From positions 868,001 through 932,000 of the forward strand of contig CBDDCY010000012.1 of assembly GCA_965226435.1 (NCBI GenBank): a stretch of 64,000 bases of DNA, in the 5' to 3' direction. This document shows, one piece after another, positions 39,216 to 47,633 of the stretch. This stretch comes from UBA6623 sp965226435. GTDB lineage: Bacteria > Acidobacteriota > Terriglobia > Bryobacterales > UBA6623. A model generated the notes under the pieces. The model saw only the letters and a program-made list of their open reading frames with translations, did no database searches and was not told where the DNA came from. The translations under genes were made by a program, and so were the position numbers. Position 1 is the stretch's first letter, and each line of letters begins with the position of its first letter.

Positions 39216-39935
39216 TGGCGGGCAGTCTGTGTAGTTGTTATTGGCGCGGCTTCGACGCTTAGCGCGCAGTACACGCAGGCCGTCGAAGTGCGGGTCAAAA
39301 GCGACATGATCCGTGAATTTGAGGAGCTTCAAAAGCAATTCAACGCCGCGGTGGAAAAAAAGGGTGAACTGACGAGGCGTTCCATTTGGCAAGAAGTTTT
39401 CGGCAACACGAGCACGCATCACATCCTGACTCGTTTTTCAAAATACGCCGACCTGGACGACAGGGCGATCGGAGTCAACGCCATGGGAGAAGCCGAATTT
39501 GCTCGCTGGGTCGCCAGGATAACGAAGTGTGTTCAGAATCGCCGGATCCAGACAAGGCGGCGCCATCCCGACCTATCCATTGCAGCCCCGGAGGGCTGGA
39601 AACCGAATTTGGCGCAGGTCCGCATTGTCGAGGTCGTGCCGGGCAAGGTAGCGGCGTACGGCGACTTGATCAAGAACGAAATCCTGCCGGCATACAAGAA
39701 CGCGGGAGTCGCTCCTTTTTTTGTGTCGCGAGGCCACTTGGGAGGTTCACCCCGAACATGGATCACGGTTACGTTCCCAGACAAGTTCGCGGACCTGGAT
39801 GCTCCCAGCAAACTGAGAAGTTCCATGAGTGAAGAGAAGTGGAGCGAATTTGTAGGCAAGCTAGGTCCGCTGACGGCACGGGTAAAGTACAGGGTCAGCC
39901 GCTATCGTGACGATTTGAGTTTCGGCGGCTTCTGA
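39177..39935 (+). CDS. Secreted protein with two alpha/beta-barrel-like (NIPSNAP/ABM-type) halves, unknown function
   Basis: 252 residues with a signal peptide (GVWRAVCVVVIGAASTLSAQ). The mature protein has two similar halves: VEVRVKSDMIREFEELQKQF...THHILTRFSKYADLDD and VRIVEVVPGKVAAYGDLIKN...TWITVTFPDKFADLD. This is the pattern of tandem dimeric-alpha/beta-barrel proteins such as NIPSNAP. Function unknown. The ATG at 39177 is in the second copy of a tandem duplication and has AAAGGGAGG upstream. A partial first copy starts at 38961, and the frame is open from it, so a longer fused product is possible. Confidence 0.7.
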   Translation: MNRLKQLACGGGVWRAVCVVVIGAASTLSAQYTQAVEVRVKSDMIREFEELQKQFNAAVEKKGELTRRSIWQEVFGNTSTHHILTRFSKYADLDDRAIGVNAMGEAEFARWVARITKCVQNRRIQTRRRHPDLSIAAPEGWKPNLAQVRIVEVVPGKVAAYGDLIKNEILPAYKNAGVAPFFVSRGHLGGSPRTWITVTFPDKFADLDAPSKLRSSMSEEKWSEFVGKLGPLTARVKYRVSRYRDDLSFGGF

Positions 39936-40130
39936 AGTCCCGCTCGGCAAGCCGGACGGAATCGCACTAAGAGGCGTGGCGCTACAGCGGTTCTCGCGAG
40001 CCGCGACGAGAAGCGTTTACTCAAGGCCATCAGGTGCCAGGACAATCCGATCGCCTAGCGTCCGGACGATGGAGTTGATCCAACCGGCGGCTAGGGTTTC
40101 CCCCGGGCCGCGACGGTATAATGACGGTTA

Positions 40131-40949
40131 ATGGAGCTTTCCAGCATCTTTTGGCTGCGGGTCACTTTGTTGCTCTATTCATTGGGCTTATGGCACGCGC
40201 TGGTCACCGTCGTCAGGCGGCGGCAGAAGATGTTCAAGACGGCGTTGGCGTCGATTTCGCTGGGCGCGGTGTTCCATTTGGTCTCGATCGTCGATCAAGG
40301 GATGGCGATGGGAAGGATTCCCGTCTCGACCCTGCATCAGATGGCCTCGCTGATCGGGTTCCTGATCACGTGCATCTTCCTGCTCGTCTATTGGCGCTAC
40401 AAATACGACAGTTTGGCCGTGTTTGTTTTCCCCACGGTCTTTTTACTGACGCTGGTCGCAAGCCTGGGGACGCCGGTCGAGGCTTTCGCGGGCCGCTCAC
40501 TGGGCCGCTGGTGGCTGTCGCTGCACGTCGTTCTATTCCTGCTCGGATTCGCGGCGCTGTTTTTGACCTTCATCGCGGGGGTGATGTACATCATCCAAGA
40601 GAACGAGTTGAAATCGAAAAGTCCGCGGGCTTTCTACTATCGGCTGCCGCCGCTCGGCGCTCTCGACGACATCTCGTACCGTTCGTTGGCGGCGGGTTTT
40701 GTTCTCTGTACGCTGGGGTTGATCGCGGGCAGCTTTTGGGCCTTTGTCGAATGGGGTGCGAATTGGATCGTTGACCCCACGATCGCGCTGGCGTTTCTGA
40801 CGTGGGCGATCTACTTCGGGATGGTTTTCGGCCGCTTGGCGATTGGTTGGAGGGGCCGCAAGGCGGCCTATTTCTCGATCCTTGGTTTTTGTTCGGCGGC
40901 GTTGACTTGGATCGTCAACAGCGGTGTGCATTCTTTCATGAAGCCCTGA
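40131..40949 (+). CDS. HemX/CcsA-type cytochrome c assembly membrane protein
   Basis: 272 residues with about eight membrane spans. The haem-handling region (LGLIAGSFWAFVEWGANWIV, DPTIALAFLTWAIY) corresponds to the WGxYWxWD tryptophan-rich segment of CcsA/ResC, although the motif is degenerate here. The gene lies 5 bp before hemA and 1.3 kb before hemC, the position of hemX in Gram-positive hem operons. In that context HemX controls glutamyl-tRNA reductase levels, while free-standing CcsA transports haem for cytochrome c. Which role applies cannot be decided from sequence alone. Confidence 0.85.
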   Translation: MELSSIFWLRVTLLLYSLGLWHALVTVVRRRQKMFKTALASISLGAVFHLVSIVDQGMAMGRIPVSTLHQMASLIGFLITCIFLLVYWRYKYDSLAVFVFPTVFLLTLVASLGTPVEAFAGRSLGRWWLSLHVVLFLLGFAALFLTFIAGVMYIIQENELKSKSPRAFYYRLPPLGALDDISYRSLAAGFVLCTLGLIAGSFWAFVEWGANWIVDPTIALAFLTWAIYFGMVFGRLAIGWRGRKAAYFSILGFCSAALTWIVNSGVHSFMKP

Positions 40950-40954
40950 CCCCC

Positions 40955-42220
40955 ATGAGTGTTCTTCTACTGGGATTGAGCCACAAAACCGCGCCAATCG
41001 AAGTGCGCGAACGGCTGGCGTTTGACGAACACGTCCGGGGCGATATGGCGTCGGAGTTGGCCGAACGGCCGGGCATTTCCGAGGCCATGATCGTCTCCAC
41101 CTGCAACCGCGTGGAGTTCCTGGTTCGCGGCGACTCGGGGTATGATCCGGCCGATCAGATCCACGCCTATCTCGCCGAAAAGCCGAACGTTCCCGTCGCC
41201 GACGCGGCGCCGTTTTTCTATCGCTACATGGACCGCGACGCGGTGCGGCACTTGTTCCGGGTGGCCTCAAGCCTTGACTCGATGGTCATCGGCGAACCGC
41301 AAATCCTGGGACAAGTCAAGGAAGCCTACGCCGCCGCCAAGCAGGCCGGGGCGATGCGAGGGCAGCTTGACGTCATCGTCAACAACGCCTTTCGCGTGGC
41401 ACGGCGAGTCCGCAATGAGACCGGGATCGGGCAATTGGCGGTTTCGATCAGCTATGTGGCGGTCGAGTTGGCGCGCAAGATCTTCGGCGACCTCGGCGGG
41501 CGCTCGATTTTGCTGATCGGCGCGGGCAAGATGTCGGAGTTGAGCGCCAAGCATTTGAAAAATTCGGGCGCCGACCGCATCTATGTCACCAACCGCACCT
41601 ACGAGCGCGCGGTCGAGATGGCGCGAAATTTCGACGGCGAGGCGGTGGCTTTCGATCGACTGTTGGAAATCTTGCAGCAGGTCGATATCGTGATCTCCTC
41701 CACCGGGGCGTCAAACTTCATCCTCACGAAAAAGACCGCGCAAGGCGTGATCGCGGCGCGCAAGAACCGGCCGATCTTCCTGATCGACATCGCCGTGCCG
41801 CGCGATATTGATCCCGCGATCAACTCGATCGACAACATGTTCGTCTACGACATCGACGATTTGCAGCAGGTTGCCGACGCCAACCTGCGAGAACGCCGCC
41901 GCCAAGCCGACTTTGCCGAACACATCGTCAGCGAAGAAGTCGAAAAGATGATGCATCGGCTCAAGACGAACGAAGTAGCGCCCACCATTGTGTCGCTGCA
42001 GGCCGAGCTTGATGATCTGCGCAAAGCCGAGATTGACCGCTACCGCTCGAAACTGGGCGATTTGACGCCCCAGCAAGAGCAGGCCATCGAGGCCATGACA
42101 CGGGGCCTGGTCAACAAGATCGCGCATCCTCCGATTACGCAAATGAAGAAGATGGCCGGGGATCCGGACGGACTCCATTTCGTGGAGTTCGTCAAACGTG
42201 CCTTCAATTTGAAGAGGTAA
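40955..42220 (+). CDS. hemA: Glutamyl-tRNA reductase
   Basis: A 421-residue first committed enzyme of C5-pathway tetrapyrrole synthesis; it reduces Glu-tRNA(Glu) to glutamate-1-semialdehyde with NADPH. The nucleophilic Cys50 lies in STCNRVEFLV. The NADPH domain has LLIGAGKMSELSAKHL, and GEPQILGQVKEAY is strongly conserved. A C-terminal dimerisation helix is present. The hem genes for ALA dehydratase and the aminomutase are not in the window. ATG 40955 follows hemX by 5 bp, giving translational coupling. Confidence 0.97.
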   Translation: MSVLLLGLSHKTAPIEVRERLAFDEHVRGDMASELAERPGISEAMIVSTCNRVEFLVRGDSGYDPADQIHAYLAEKPNVPVADAAPFFYRYMDRDAVRHLFRVASSLDSMVIGEPQILGQVKEAYAAAKQAGAMRGQLDVIVNNAFRVARRVRNETGIGQLAVSISYVAVELARKIFGDLGGRSILLIGAGKMSELSAKHLKNSGADRIYVTNRTYERAVEMARNFDGEAVAFDRLLEILQQVDIVISSTGASNFILTKKTAQGVIAARKNRPIFLIDIAVPRDIDPAINSIDNMFVYDIDDLQQVADANLRERRRQADFAEHIVSEEVEKMMHRLKTNEVAPTIVSLQAELDDLRKAEIDRYRSKLGDLTPQQEQAIEAMTRGLVNKIAHPPITQMKKMAGDPDGLHFVEFVKRAFNLKR

Positions 42221-42275
42221 CGAGCCGGCGATCCGGAAACGATACATCCCCGCCCCGCCTCCATTGCCAACGCTC

Positions 42276-43187
42276 ATGAAGTCCATCACGATCGGCACGC
42301 GCGGCTCGAAATTGGCGCTCTGGCAGGCACATTGGATCGAGAGCCAAATCAACGGGTTTGGCGTCGAAACGTCGATCGAAGTGATCAAGACGACCGGCGA
42401 CAAGATTACCGACACAGCCCTGGCCAAGGTCGGCGCCGAAAGCGGATTGAAGGGCGTTTTCACCAAGGAGATCGAGGAAGCCTTACTCGACGGCCGGATC
42501 GATGTCGCCGTCCACAGTCTCAAAGACCTGCCGACGAAAATTGACCCGCGCCTCGCCGTCGCTGTTGTTCCCAAGCGCGCCGATCCCCGCGACGCGCTGG
42601 TCGGCCGACGCCTCGACGAAATCCCCGCGGGCGCCAAGGTCGGCACGAGTTCGCCGCGGCGTGCCGCGCAACTGCGCCACCGGCGACCCGATGTCGAGGT
42701 GCTGGATATTCGCGGCAACGTCGACACCCGTCTGCGGAAATTGGACGAAGGGCAATACGACGCGATACTGCTGGCTTCGGCCGGGCTTCATCGACTGGGT
42801 TGGCAAGATCGTATCGCGGAGATCCTGGAGCCCGAGGTGATGGTGCCGGCAGTGGGGCAAGGGGCGCTGGGGATCGAGACGCGTTCCGACGATGAGGCGG
42901 TGCGCGGCTTGTTGGCGCCGCTGCACGACGAGAACACCGCCACCGCCGTCGCGGCCGAACGTGCTTTGCTCGATGCTCTTGGAGGCGGCTGCCGAGTGCC
43001 GCTGGGTGCGCATGCGGTGGTGAGAGACGGCGTGTTGGAATTATCGGCGGTGGTCGTTTCATCCGATGGGGGGCGTGTCGTGAGCGCTCGTAAGACCGGC
43101 GATCCGGACCATGCCGAAGAGTTGGGACGAACAATCGCCGCGCAGCTTCTTGCCGAGGGCGCGCGCGAAATCATGGATACCCTCTGA
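42276..43187 (+). CDS. hemC: Porphobilinogen deaminase (hydroxymethylbilane synthase)
   Basis: A 303-residue enzyme that polymerises four porphobilinogens into hydroxymethylbilane. It starts MKSITIGTRGSKLALWQAHW and contains VAVHSLKDLPTK, GTSSPRRAAQLR and LDIRGNVDTRL. The dipyrromethane-cofactor cysteine lies in GGGCRVPLGA near residue 240. An in-frame ATG four codons earlier (42264) is less likely, because the family start is at MKSI. Follows hemA by 55 bp in the same operon. Confidence 0.97.
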   Translation: MKSITIGTRGSKLALWQAHWIESQINGFGVETSIEVIKTTGDKITDTALAKVGAESGLKGVFTKEIEEALLDGRIDVAVHSLKDLPTKIDPRLAVAVVPKRADPRDALVGRRLDEIPAGAKVGTSSPRRAAQLRHRRPDVEVLDIRGNVDTRLRKLDEGQYDAILLASAGLHRLGWQDRIAEILEPEVMVPAVGQGALGIETRSDDEAVRGLLAPLHDENTATAVAAERALLDALGGGCRVPLGAHAVVRDGVLELSAVVVSSDGGRVVSARKTGDPDHAEELGRTIAAQLLAEGAREIMDTL

Positions 43188-43222
43188 TCGGTCTCGGAGC
43201 TTGGGGACACCTTGCAACAGCC

Positions 43223-44659
43223 ATGAACGTTTCGATCTTGTCGCGGAATTTGGGCCGCCTGGCGATCCTCGCACTGGCGATCTCAGTAGTCGCCGCCGAG
43301 CAGCCGCCGGATGTGCTTTTCATCGCGGTGGATGACCTCAACGACTGGGTCGGCGTGTTGGGCGGTCATCCGCAAGCGAGGACGCCGAATATCGATCGAC
43401 TGGCCCGGCGCGGCGTGTTGTTCACGAACGCCCACGCCTCGGCGCCGGCTTGCAATCCCTCGCGAGCGTCGTTGATGACCGGCGTGCGACCGTCGACGTC
43501 GGGGGTTTACAACAACCCGCAGGATTGGCGGCAATCGAGGAAACTGCGGGGCTTGGCGACGATCCCTCAAACGTTTCGTGCCGCGGGCTATCGCGTGATT
43601 GGCGGCGGCAAGATCTACCACGCCCACACGATTTATCCCTGGGGCTTCGAAGGCTTCCCGCAACCGGAGGCGTGGGACGACTATTACCCCTCGCGACGGC
43701 GGCAGCTTCCCGATGAAATCACGCCGCGTGATCGACCGGTCAATTCTCACCCCGCGATGTACGCGGGCGTCTTCGACTGGGCTCCGATTGTCGCGGAAGA
43801 TTCGGCCATGGGCGACGGGCAAGTCGTCGGTTGGGCCGAGCGACAACTGGCCAAAACACACGAAAAACCCTTATTCCTCGCGGTGGGAATCTATCGGCCG
43901 CATATTCCGTGGTATGTTCCCGAAAAATATTTCGCGCAACATCCATTGGCAACGGTCCAGTTGCCTCGCGTTCTCTCGAATGACCTGGCTGATGTGCCGC
44001 CGGCGGGGCAAAGGGGCTTGTTCCGACATTGGCACAAGTGGGTCGCCGAGAACGGGCAGTGGAAGAAGGCTGTCCAGGGGTATTTGGCGAGCGTGGCGTT
44101 CGCGGATGCCATGGTGGGGCGGCTGCTGGACGCGCTGGAGAAGAGCGGGCGCGCGGACCGCACGGTGATTGTTCTTTGGTCGGACCACGGCTATCACTTG
44201 GGCGTGAAGGAGCATTGGGAGAAGTTCGCGCTGTGGGAGCAGACGACGCGAGTGCCGCTGATCTTCGCGGGTCCGGGAGTAGCCAAGGCCGGTGGACGCA
44301 GCGAGCGGCCGGTTTCGTTGCTCGACATTTACCCCACGCTGGCCGAGTTGGCGGGTTTGCCGATTCCAAAACACGTCGAGGGACGAAGCCTGACGCCGTT
44401 GTTGGCAAATCCCGAGGCGGACTGGCCTTATGCCGTCGTAACGACCCAACGGCGGAATAATCACGCGGTGCGGTCGGAACGCCATCGCTATATTCGCTAT
44501 GAGGACGGGTCGGAGGAACTTTACGATCACGCCTCGGATCCGTTGGAGTGGAAGAATCTGGCGGGGGATGCCGCCTACAACGCGATCAAGATGAAGTTGG
44601 CGAAGTGGCTGCCGAAGGTGAACGCGCCGGATGATCCGCCGCTGCCGGCGCGGGAATAG
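43223..44659 (+). CDS. Sulfatase, iduronate-2-sulfatase-like
   Basis: A 478-residue secreted sulfatase. Signal peptide (LGRLAILALAISVVAAEQPP); metal site DVLFIAVDDLNDWVGVLGGH; formylglycine signature CNPSRASLMTGVRPSTSGVY with Cys77 in the canonical C-x-P-S-R form; and IVLWSDHGYHLGVKEHWEKF for further metal ligands. The iduronate-type pattern (WGFEGFPQPEAWDDYYP) suggests uronate-containing sulfated glycans. It sits directly after hemC but is not functionally linked. It needs formylglycine maturation, and the nearby FGE-fold protein at 45671 lacks the usual cysteines. Confidence 0.93.
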   Translation: MNVSILSRNLGRLAILALAISVVAAEQPPDVLFIAVDDLNDWVGVLGGHPQARTPNIDRLARRGVLFTNAHASAPACNPSRASLMTGVRPSTSGVYNNPQDWRQSRKLRGLATIPQTFRAAGYRVIGGGKIYHAHTIYPWGFEGFPQPEAWDDYYPSRRRQLPDEITPRDRPVNSHPAMYAGVFDWAPIVAEDSAMGDGQVVGWAERQLAKTHEKPLFLAVGIYRPHIPWYVPEKYFAQHPLATVQLPRVLSNDLADVPPAGQRGLFRHWHKWVAENGQWKKAVQGYLASVAFADAMVGRLLDALEKSGRADRTVIVLWSDHGYHLGVKEHWEKFALWEQTTRVPLIFAGPGVAKAGGRSERPVSLLDIYPTLAELAGLPIPKHVEGRSLTPLLANPEADWPYAVVTTQRRNNHAVRSERHRYIRYEDGSEELYDHASDPLEWKNLAGDAAYNAIKMKLAKWLPKVNAPDDPPLPARE

Positions 44660-44686
44660 GGGGGCGCGTTCGCCGGATCGGGCCCT

Positions 44687-45658
44687 TTATTCTTTTGGGG
44701 CGGCGACAACATTCGAGGGCCGGCCTTCGAAGAAATCGAAGACGTTGTCGATCGACAGCTTGAGGCCGGCTTCCAGGGCTTCGCGCGTGGCTCCGCCCGA
44801 GTGTGGCGTCAATACGGCATTCGACAGCTTGGTCAGAGGGTGCCCCCGAGGGAGGGGTTCGGCATCGAAGACGTCGAGCCCGGCGGCCGCGATACGCTTC
44901 TCTTCAAGCGCCTTGAGCAGAGCCGTCTCATCGACGATCGGCCCGCGCGCGGTGTTGATGAAAATCGCGGTGGGCTTCATCGAGGCGAACTCCCGCGAGC
45001 CGATGAACCCGATCGTGTCGGGTGACTGACGTAGGTGAAGGCTGACGACGTCACTGAGACGGTAGAGTTCGTCGAGCTCGATCAACTCAACACCGAGTTC
45101 GTGGGCGAGGTCCGGGTTGGGGTGCATGGTCCAGGCGACCACCTTCATGCCGATGCCCCGGGCTATGCGGGCTGTTTGCCGGCCGATGGCGCCAAGGCCG
45201 ATGATTCCCAGCGTCTTGCCGTGCAGTTGCGTGACGAAGGCGCGAGGCCAACCGCCGGCTTTGGTTTCGGCGTCCACTTCGGGAATGCGCCGAGCCGCGG
45301 AGAGCATCAGCGTCAGGGTGTGCTCGGCCATCGCCGCGGCCGAGACGCCGGGCGTGTTGGTGACCGTCACGCCATGACGAACGGCGGCTTCCGCGTCGAC
45401 GTGATCCGTGCCCGTGCCCCACAACGAAACAATGCGCAGATCGGGGCAGGCGGCGAACACAGCGTCGGTGAAGTCCACCGAAGAGCGAATATTGATCACG
45501 GCGTCGAAACCGAGAATTCTTTCGATGAGTTCCGCTTCCGAGCCGGGCAGCGAGTCGTGGTAGGCAACGTCAGCGCTCTGATCGAGCCCCTGATACGCAT
45601 CGCTCGGGCCCATTACGGGAGGGGCGTCGTCGGGAATGGAAATACGCGGGTTCGGCAT
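44687..45658 (-). CDS. D-isomer 2-hydroxyacid dehydrogenase
   Basis: A 323-residue NAD(P)-dependent dehydrogenase of the SerA/glyoxylate-reductase superfamily. It has the Rossmann motif GLGAIGRQTARIARGIGMKV near residue 150, FINTARGPIVDETAL carrying the catalytic Arg region, and the Glu/His pair in DVFDAEPLPRGHPL and LTPHSGGATREA. Substrate not inferable; the family covers glycerate, lactate and 3-phosphoglycerate. Thirteen base pairs separate it from the FGE-fold gene upstream on the same strand, so the two may be co-transcribed. Confidence 0.9.
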   Translation of the reverse strand: MPNPRISIPDDAPPVMGPSDAYQGLDQSADVAYHDSLPGSEAELIERILGFDAVINIRSSVDFTDAVFAACPDLRIVSLWGTGTDHVDAEAAVRHGVTVTNTPGVSAAAMAEHTLTLMLSAARRIPEVDAETKAGGWPRAFVTQLHGKTLGIIGLGAIGRQTARIARGIGMKVVAWTMHPNPDLAHELGVELIELDELYRLSDVVSLHLRQSPDTIGFIGSREFASMKPTAIFINTARGPIVDETALLKALEEKRIAAAGLDVFDAEPLPRGHPLTKLSNAVLTPHSGGATREALEAGLKLSIDNVFDFFEGRPSNVVAAPKE

Positions 45659-45670
45659 GATCGTTCGTTC

Positions 45671-46537
45671 TCAAGGGTTCTCGGCCGACGGCTCGGGCAG
45701 CGTCTCGCAAACACAGCGGAAACCGATGTCATGGCTGTAGGAATGCGGCGTGACTTTGAAACGGTCGGAGCCGCGCAACACGCGTGACGTCGTAAACCAT
45801 GATCCACCGCGCACAACTCGCTCGAAGCCTTGGCCGGGTCCGGGCGGGTCTTGCGGCGGGGAAAACTCGTAATAGTCTCCGGCATACCAGTCGGCGAGCC
45901 ATTCCCAAACGCCGCCCGCCATATCGTACAGGCCCCAGCGGTTCGGTCGAAAGCTGCGTCTCGGCGAAGTATAGTCCCAGGCGTCCTGCCACCCGGTGCC
46001 GCGGTAGTTTGCCTCTTCGTGGGTGAGGCGGTTTCCCCACGGAAATTTCAGATCGGCTTGGCCGCCGCGGGCGGCGTATTCCCACTCCGCTTCGGTCGGC
46101 AGGCGTCCCCCGGCCCAGCGGCAGTAGGCGTCGGCTTCGGACCATTTCATGCGCACGATGGGGTGGTCCCTTTTTCGCCAGTCTTGGTTGAAGGGCGGCG
46201 GCGCGGGCATGGCGGCCTCCTCGGCTGCGGCGAACAAGGCGTAAGCGGCGACGGAAGCCTCGGCGTGGCCGATCCAAAAACCGTGTGTTAAACGAACTTC
46301 GTGACGCGGCAGCTCGTCGTCGTCGCAATCGTAGTCGTTGGCAAGGCATCCCATTCGGAAGGCGCCGGCGGGGATCCATACGTAAGTTTGCCCATCAACC
46401 GGGTTGACACGAGCGGCTCCGGGCTTCGGGGATTCGGAGGATTGCGCGAAACCCACGAGGCCGCAAATCGCCGCCACAAGGATGAAGGTGGACGGAATGC
46501 GCGCCCATCGGACACGTTGTCGAAGTCGAGTGAGCAC
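45671..46537 (-). CDS. Formylglycine-generating-enzyme-fold (SUMF1) secreted protein lacking the catalytic cysteine pair
   Basis: A 288-residue protein with a signal peptide (TFILVAAICGLVGFAQSS) and the complete SUMF1/FGE fold: VWIPAGAFRMGC, HPIVRMKWSEADAYCRWAGG, RLPTEAEWEYAARGG, GLYDMAGGVWEWLADWYAGD and FRCVCE. In true FGE the segment after RGGS carries the copper-binding cysteines (pattern GGSxxCHxSYCxRY). Here it is RGGSWFTTSRVLRGSDRFKV, with no cysteine. It is therefore unlikely to mature sulfatases, although one is encoded 1 kb away. Related proteins without cysteines often act as iron-binding or carbohydrate-linked proteins; the role is unknown. Confidence 0.87.
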   Translation of the reverse strand: MLTRLRQRVRWARIPSTFILVAAICGLVGFAQSSESPKPGAARVNPVDGQTYVWIPAGAFRMGCLANDYDCDDDELPRHEVRLTHGFWIGHAEASVAAYALFAAAEEAAMPAPPPFNQDWRKRDHPIVRMKWSEADAYCRWAGGRLPTEAEWEYAARGGQADLKFPWGNRLTHEEANYRGTGWQDAWDYTSPRRSFRPNRWGLYDMAGGVWEWLADWYAGDYYEFSPPQDPPGPGQGFERVVRGGSWFTTSRVLRGSDRFKVTPHSYSHDIGFRCVCETLPEPSAENP

Positions 46538-46654
46538 TTTACGGAAAGACGTTCGTGCCGCGCATAGGCGGCTGGAACCATAGGTGCGCGGCGGGCGGAG
46601 GTCACTCCGCCCGCCGGTTCCAACATCAGTTTTAGCTTCGTAGGCGTCGAAAGG

Positions 46655-47176
46655 CTATTTCGCTAACCGGCTGCAAGCATTCGCGGCGCCCGCGATGTCG
46701 ATCGCGCCGCCGCCCGACTCGATATGGGCGACCTTGCCTTGCTTGTCGACAACGAAAGTCGTGCGATTGGACATGTTGTTTTCGGCGTTGTAGATACCGA
46801 AAGCCTTCGAAGCTTCGCCCTTGGGATCGCTTAACAGGGCGAATTCCAAATCGAGAGACTCGGCGAATTTCTTATTGGTTTCGATGTCGTCGGTGCTGAC
46901 ACCGAACACAACCGAATCGCTGCCGGTGAATTTGGCGATACCAGCCTGGTACGCCTTCATTTCACGCGTTCAACCACCGGTGAAAGCCTTCGGGAAAAAG
47001 GCCAAGACGACATTCTTCTTGCCGCGATAGTCAGACAAGCTCGCGTTGCCGCCGGCGGTGGTGGCGAGCGTGAAGTCCGGGGCCATGTCGCCCACGGCGG
47101 GCGTTGCGGCTCGCGAGACGCCGGCACCTACAGCCGCCATCCCCATCAGAGCGCTTCTGCGCGTCATTGAACTCAT
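46655..47176 (-). CDS. Exported peroxiredoxin with UGA (selenocysteine) at the peroxidatic position
   Basis: 173 codons, read through one TGA. A Tat-like signal (MSSMTRRSALMGMAAVGAGV) is followed by an AhpC/TSA-type peroxiredoxin of the BCP subgroup: VGDMAPDFTLATTAGG, KNVVLAFFPKAFTGG, [TGA at codon 69, 46970-46972], TREMKAYQAGI, VVFGVSTDDIETNKKFAESL and FALLSDPKGEASKAFG. In BCP proteins the residue at this TGA is the peroxidatic cysteine (TPGCT-E). A SECIS-like hairpin follows 14 nt later. The TGA is the only lesion in an otherwise complete, well-conserved gene with GGAGG 7 nt before its ATG. This argues for selenocysteine rather than a random nonsense mutation. Confidence 0.82.
46934..46955 (-). 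promoter_or_regulatory. SECIS-like stem-loop
   Basis: The minus-strand RNA starting 14 nt after the UGA folds as GGCG-UACCA-[GGC]-UGGUA-U-CGCC: nine base pairs, a bulged U on the 3' side and a GG-containing apical loop. Bacterial SECIS elements have a bulged U, a G-rich apical loop and lie 11-30 nt after UGA. All three are met here by eye; no folding program was run. Confidence 0.7.
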
Positions 47177-47391
47177 ATAGGTCCTCCCAATCGCAGGCCG
47201 CAAGACACGGACTACGCCTTGGGGAAGTGTAGCAGAGGCGGATGGGTCGGGAGAAGGCCTGGGGCGATGCCGTGGCGCCAGTGTATCTGGTGCCTGGTAA
47301 ATGTTGTGAAGACGGCCGGCCTCCCGGGGGGATGCATCGGGTCCACCGCCGGCCTCATTTTCAATCGGCTTCATCGCGTAGCGCTCGGTTA

Positions 47392-47484
47392 GGGGCTGTA
47401 AAAAATTGGGGACTGTACCGAGCGCCGACCGAATAAATTCCATTGAATCAATATATTTCGGTGGCGCGAAGTGGACTGTGCCCC
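47392..47484. mobile_element. MITE-like element, family 2, second copy
   Basis: GGGGCTGTAAAAAATTGGGG ... GAATCAATATATTTCGGTGG ... GTGGACTGTGCCCC. It matches the reverse complement of 31398-31506 over most of its length; the right terminal repeat is degraded. Confidence 0.7.
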
Positions 47485-47547
47485 ATTTCCCGTCGGGTCC
47501 ACCGCCGGCCTCATTTTCAATCGGCTTCATCGCGTAGCGCTCGGTTA

Positions 47548-47633
47548 GGGGCTGTAAAAAATTGGGGACTGTACCGAGCGCCGACCGAATAAATTCGAAT
47601 CAATATATTTCGGTGGCGCGAAGTGGACATTTC
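47548..47633. mobile_element. MITE-like element, family 2, third copy (truncated)
   Basis: The same core as 47392-47484 inside the second tandem unit, with the right end missing after GTGGACATTTCCC. Confidence 0.65.

Noticed and set aside
45671..46537. Calling this gene the sulfatase-maturing formylglycine-generating enzyme because a sulfatase is nearby
   Set aside because: The two catalytic cysteines expected after RGGS are absent.
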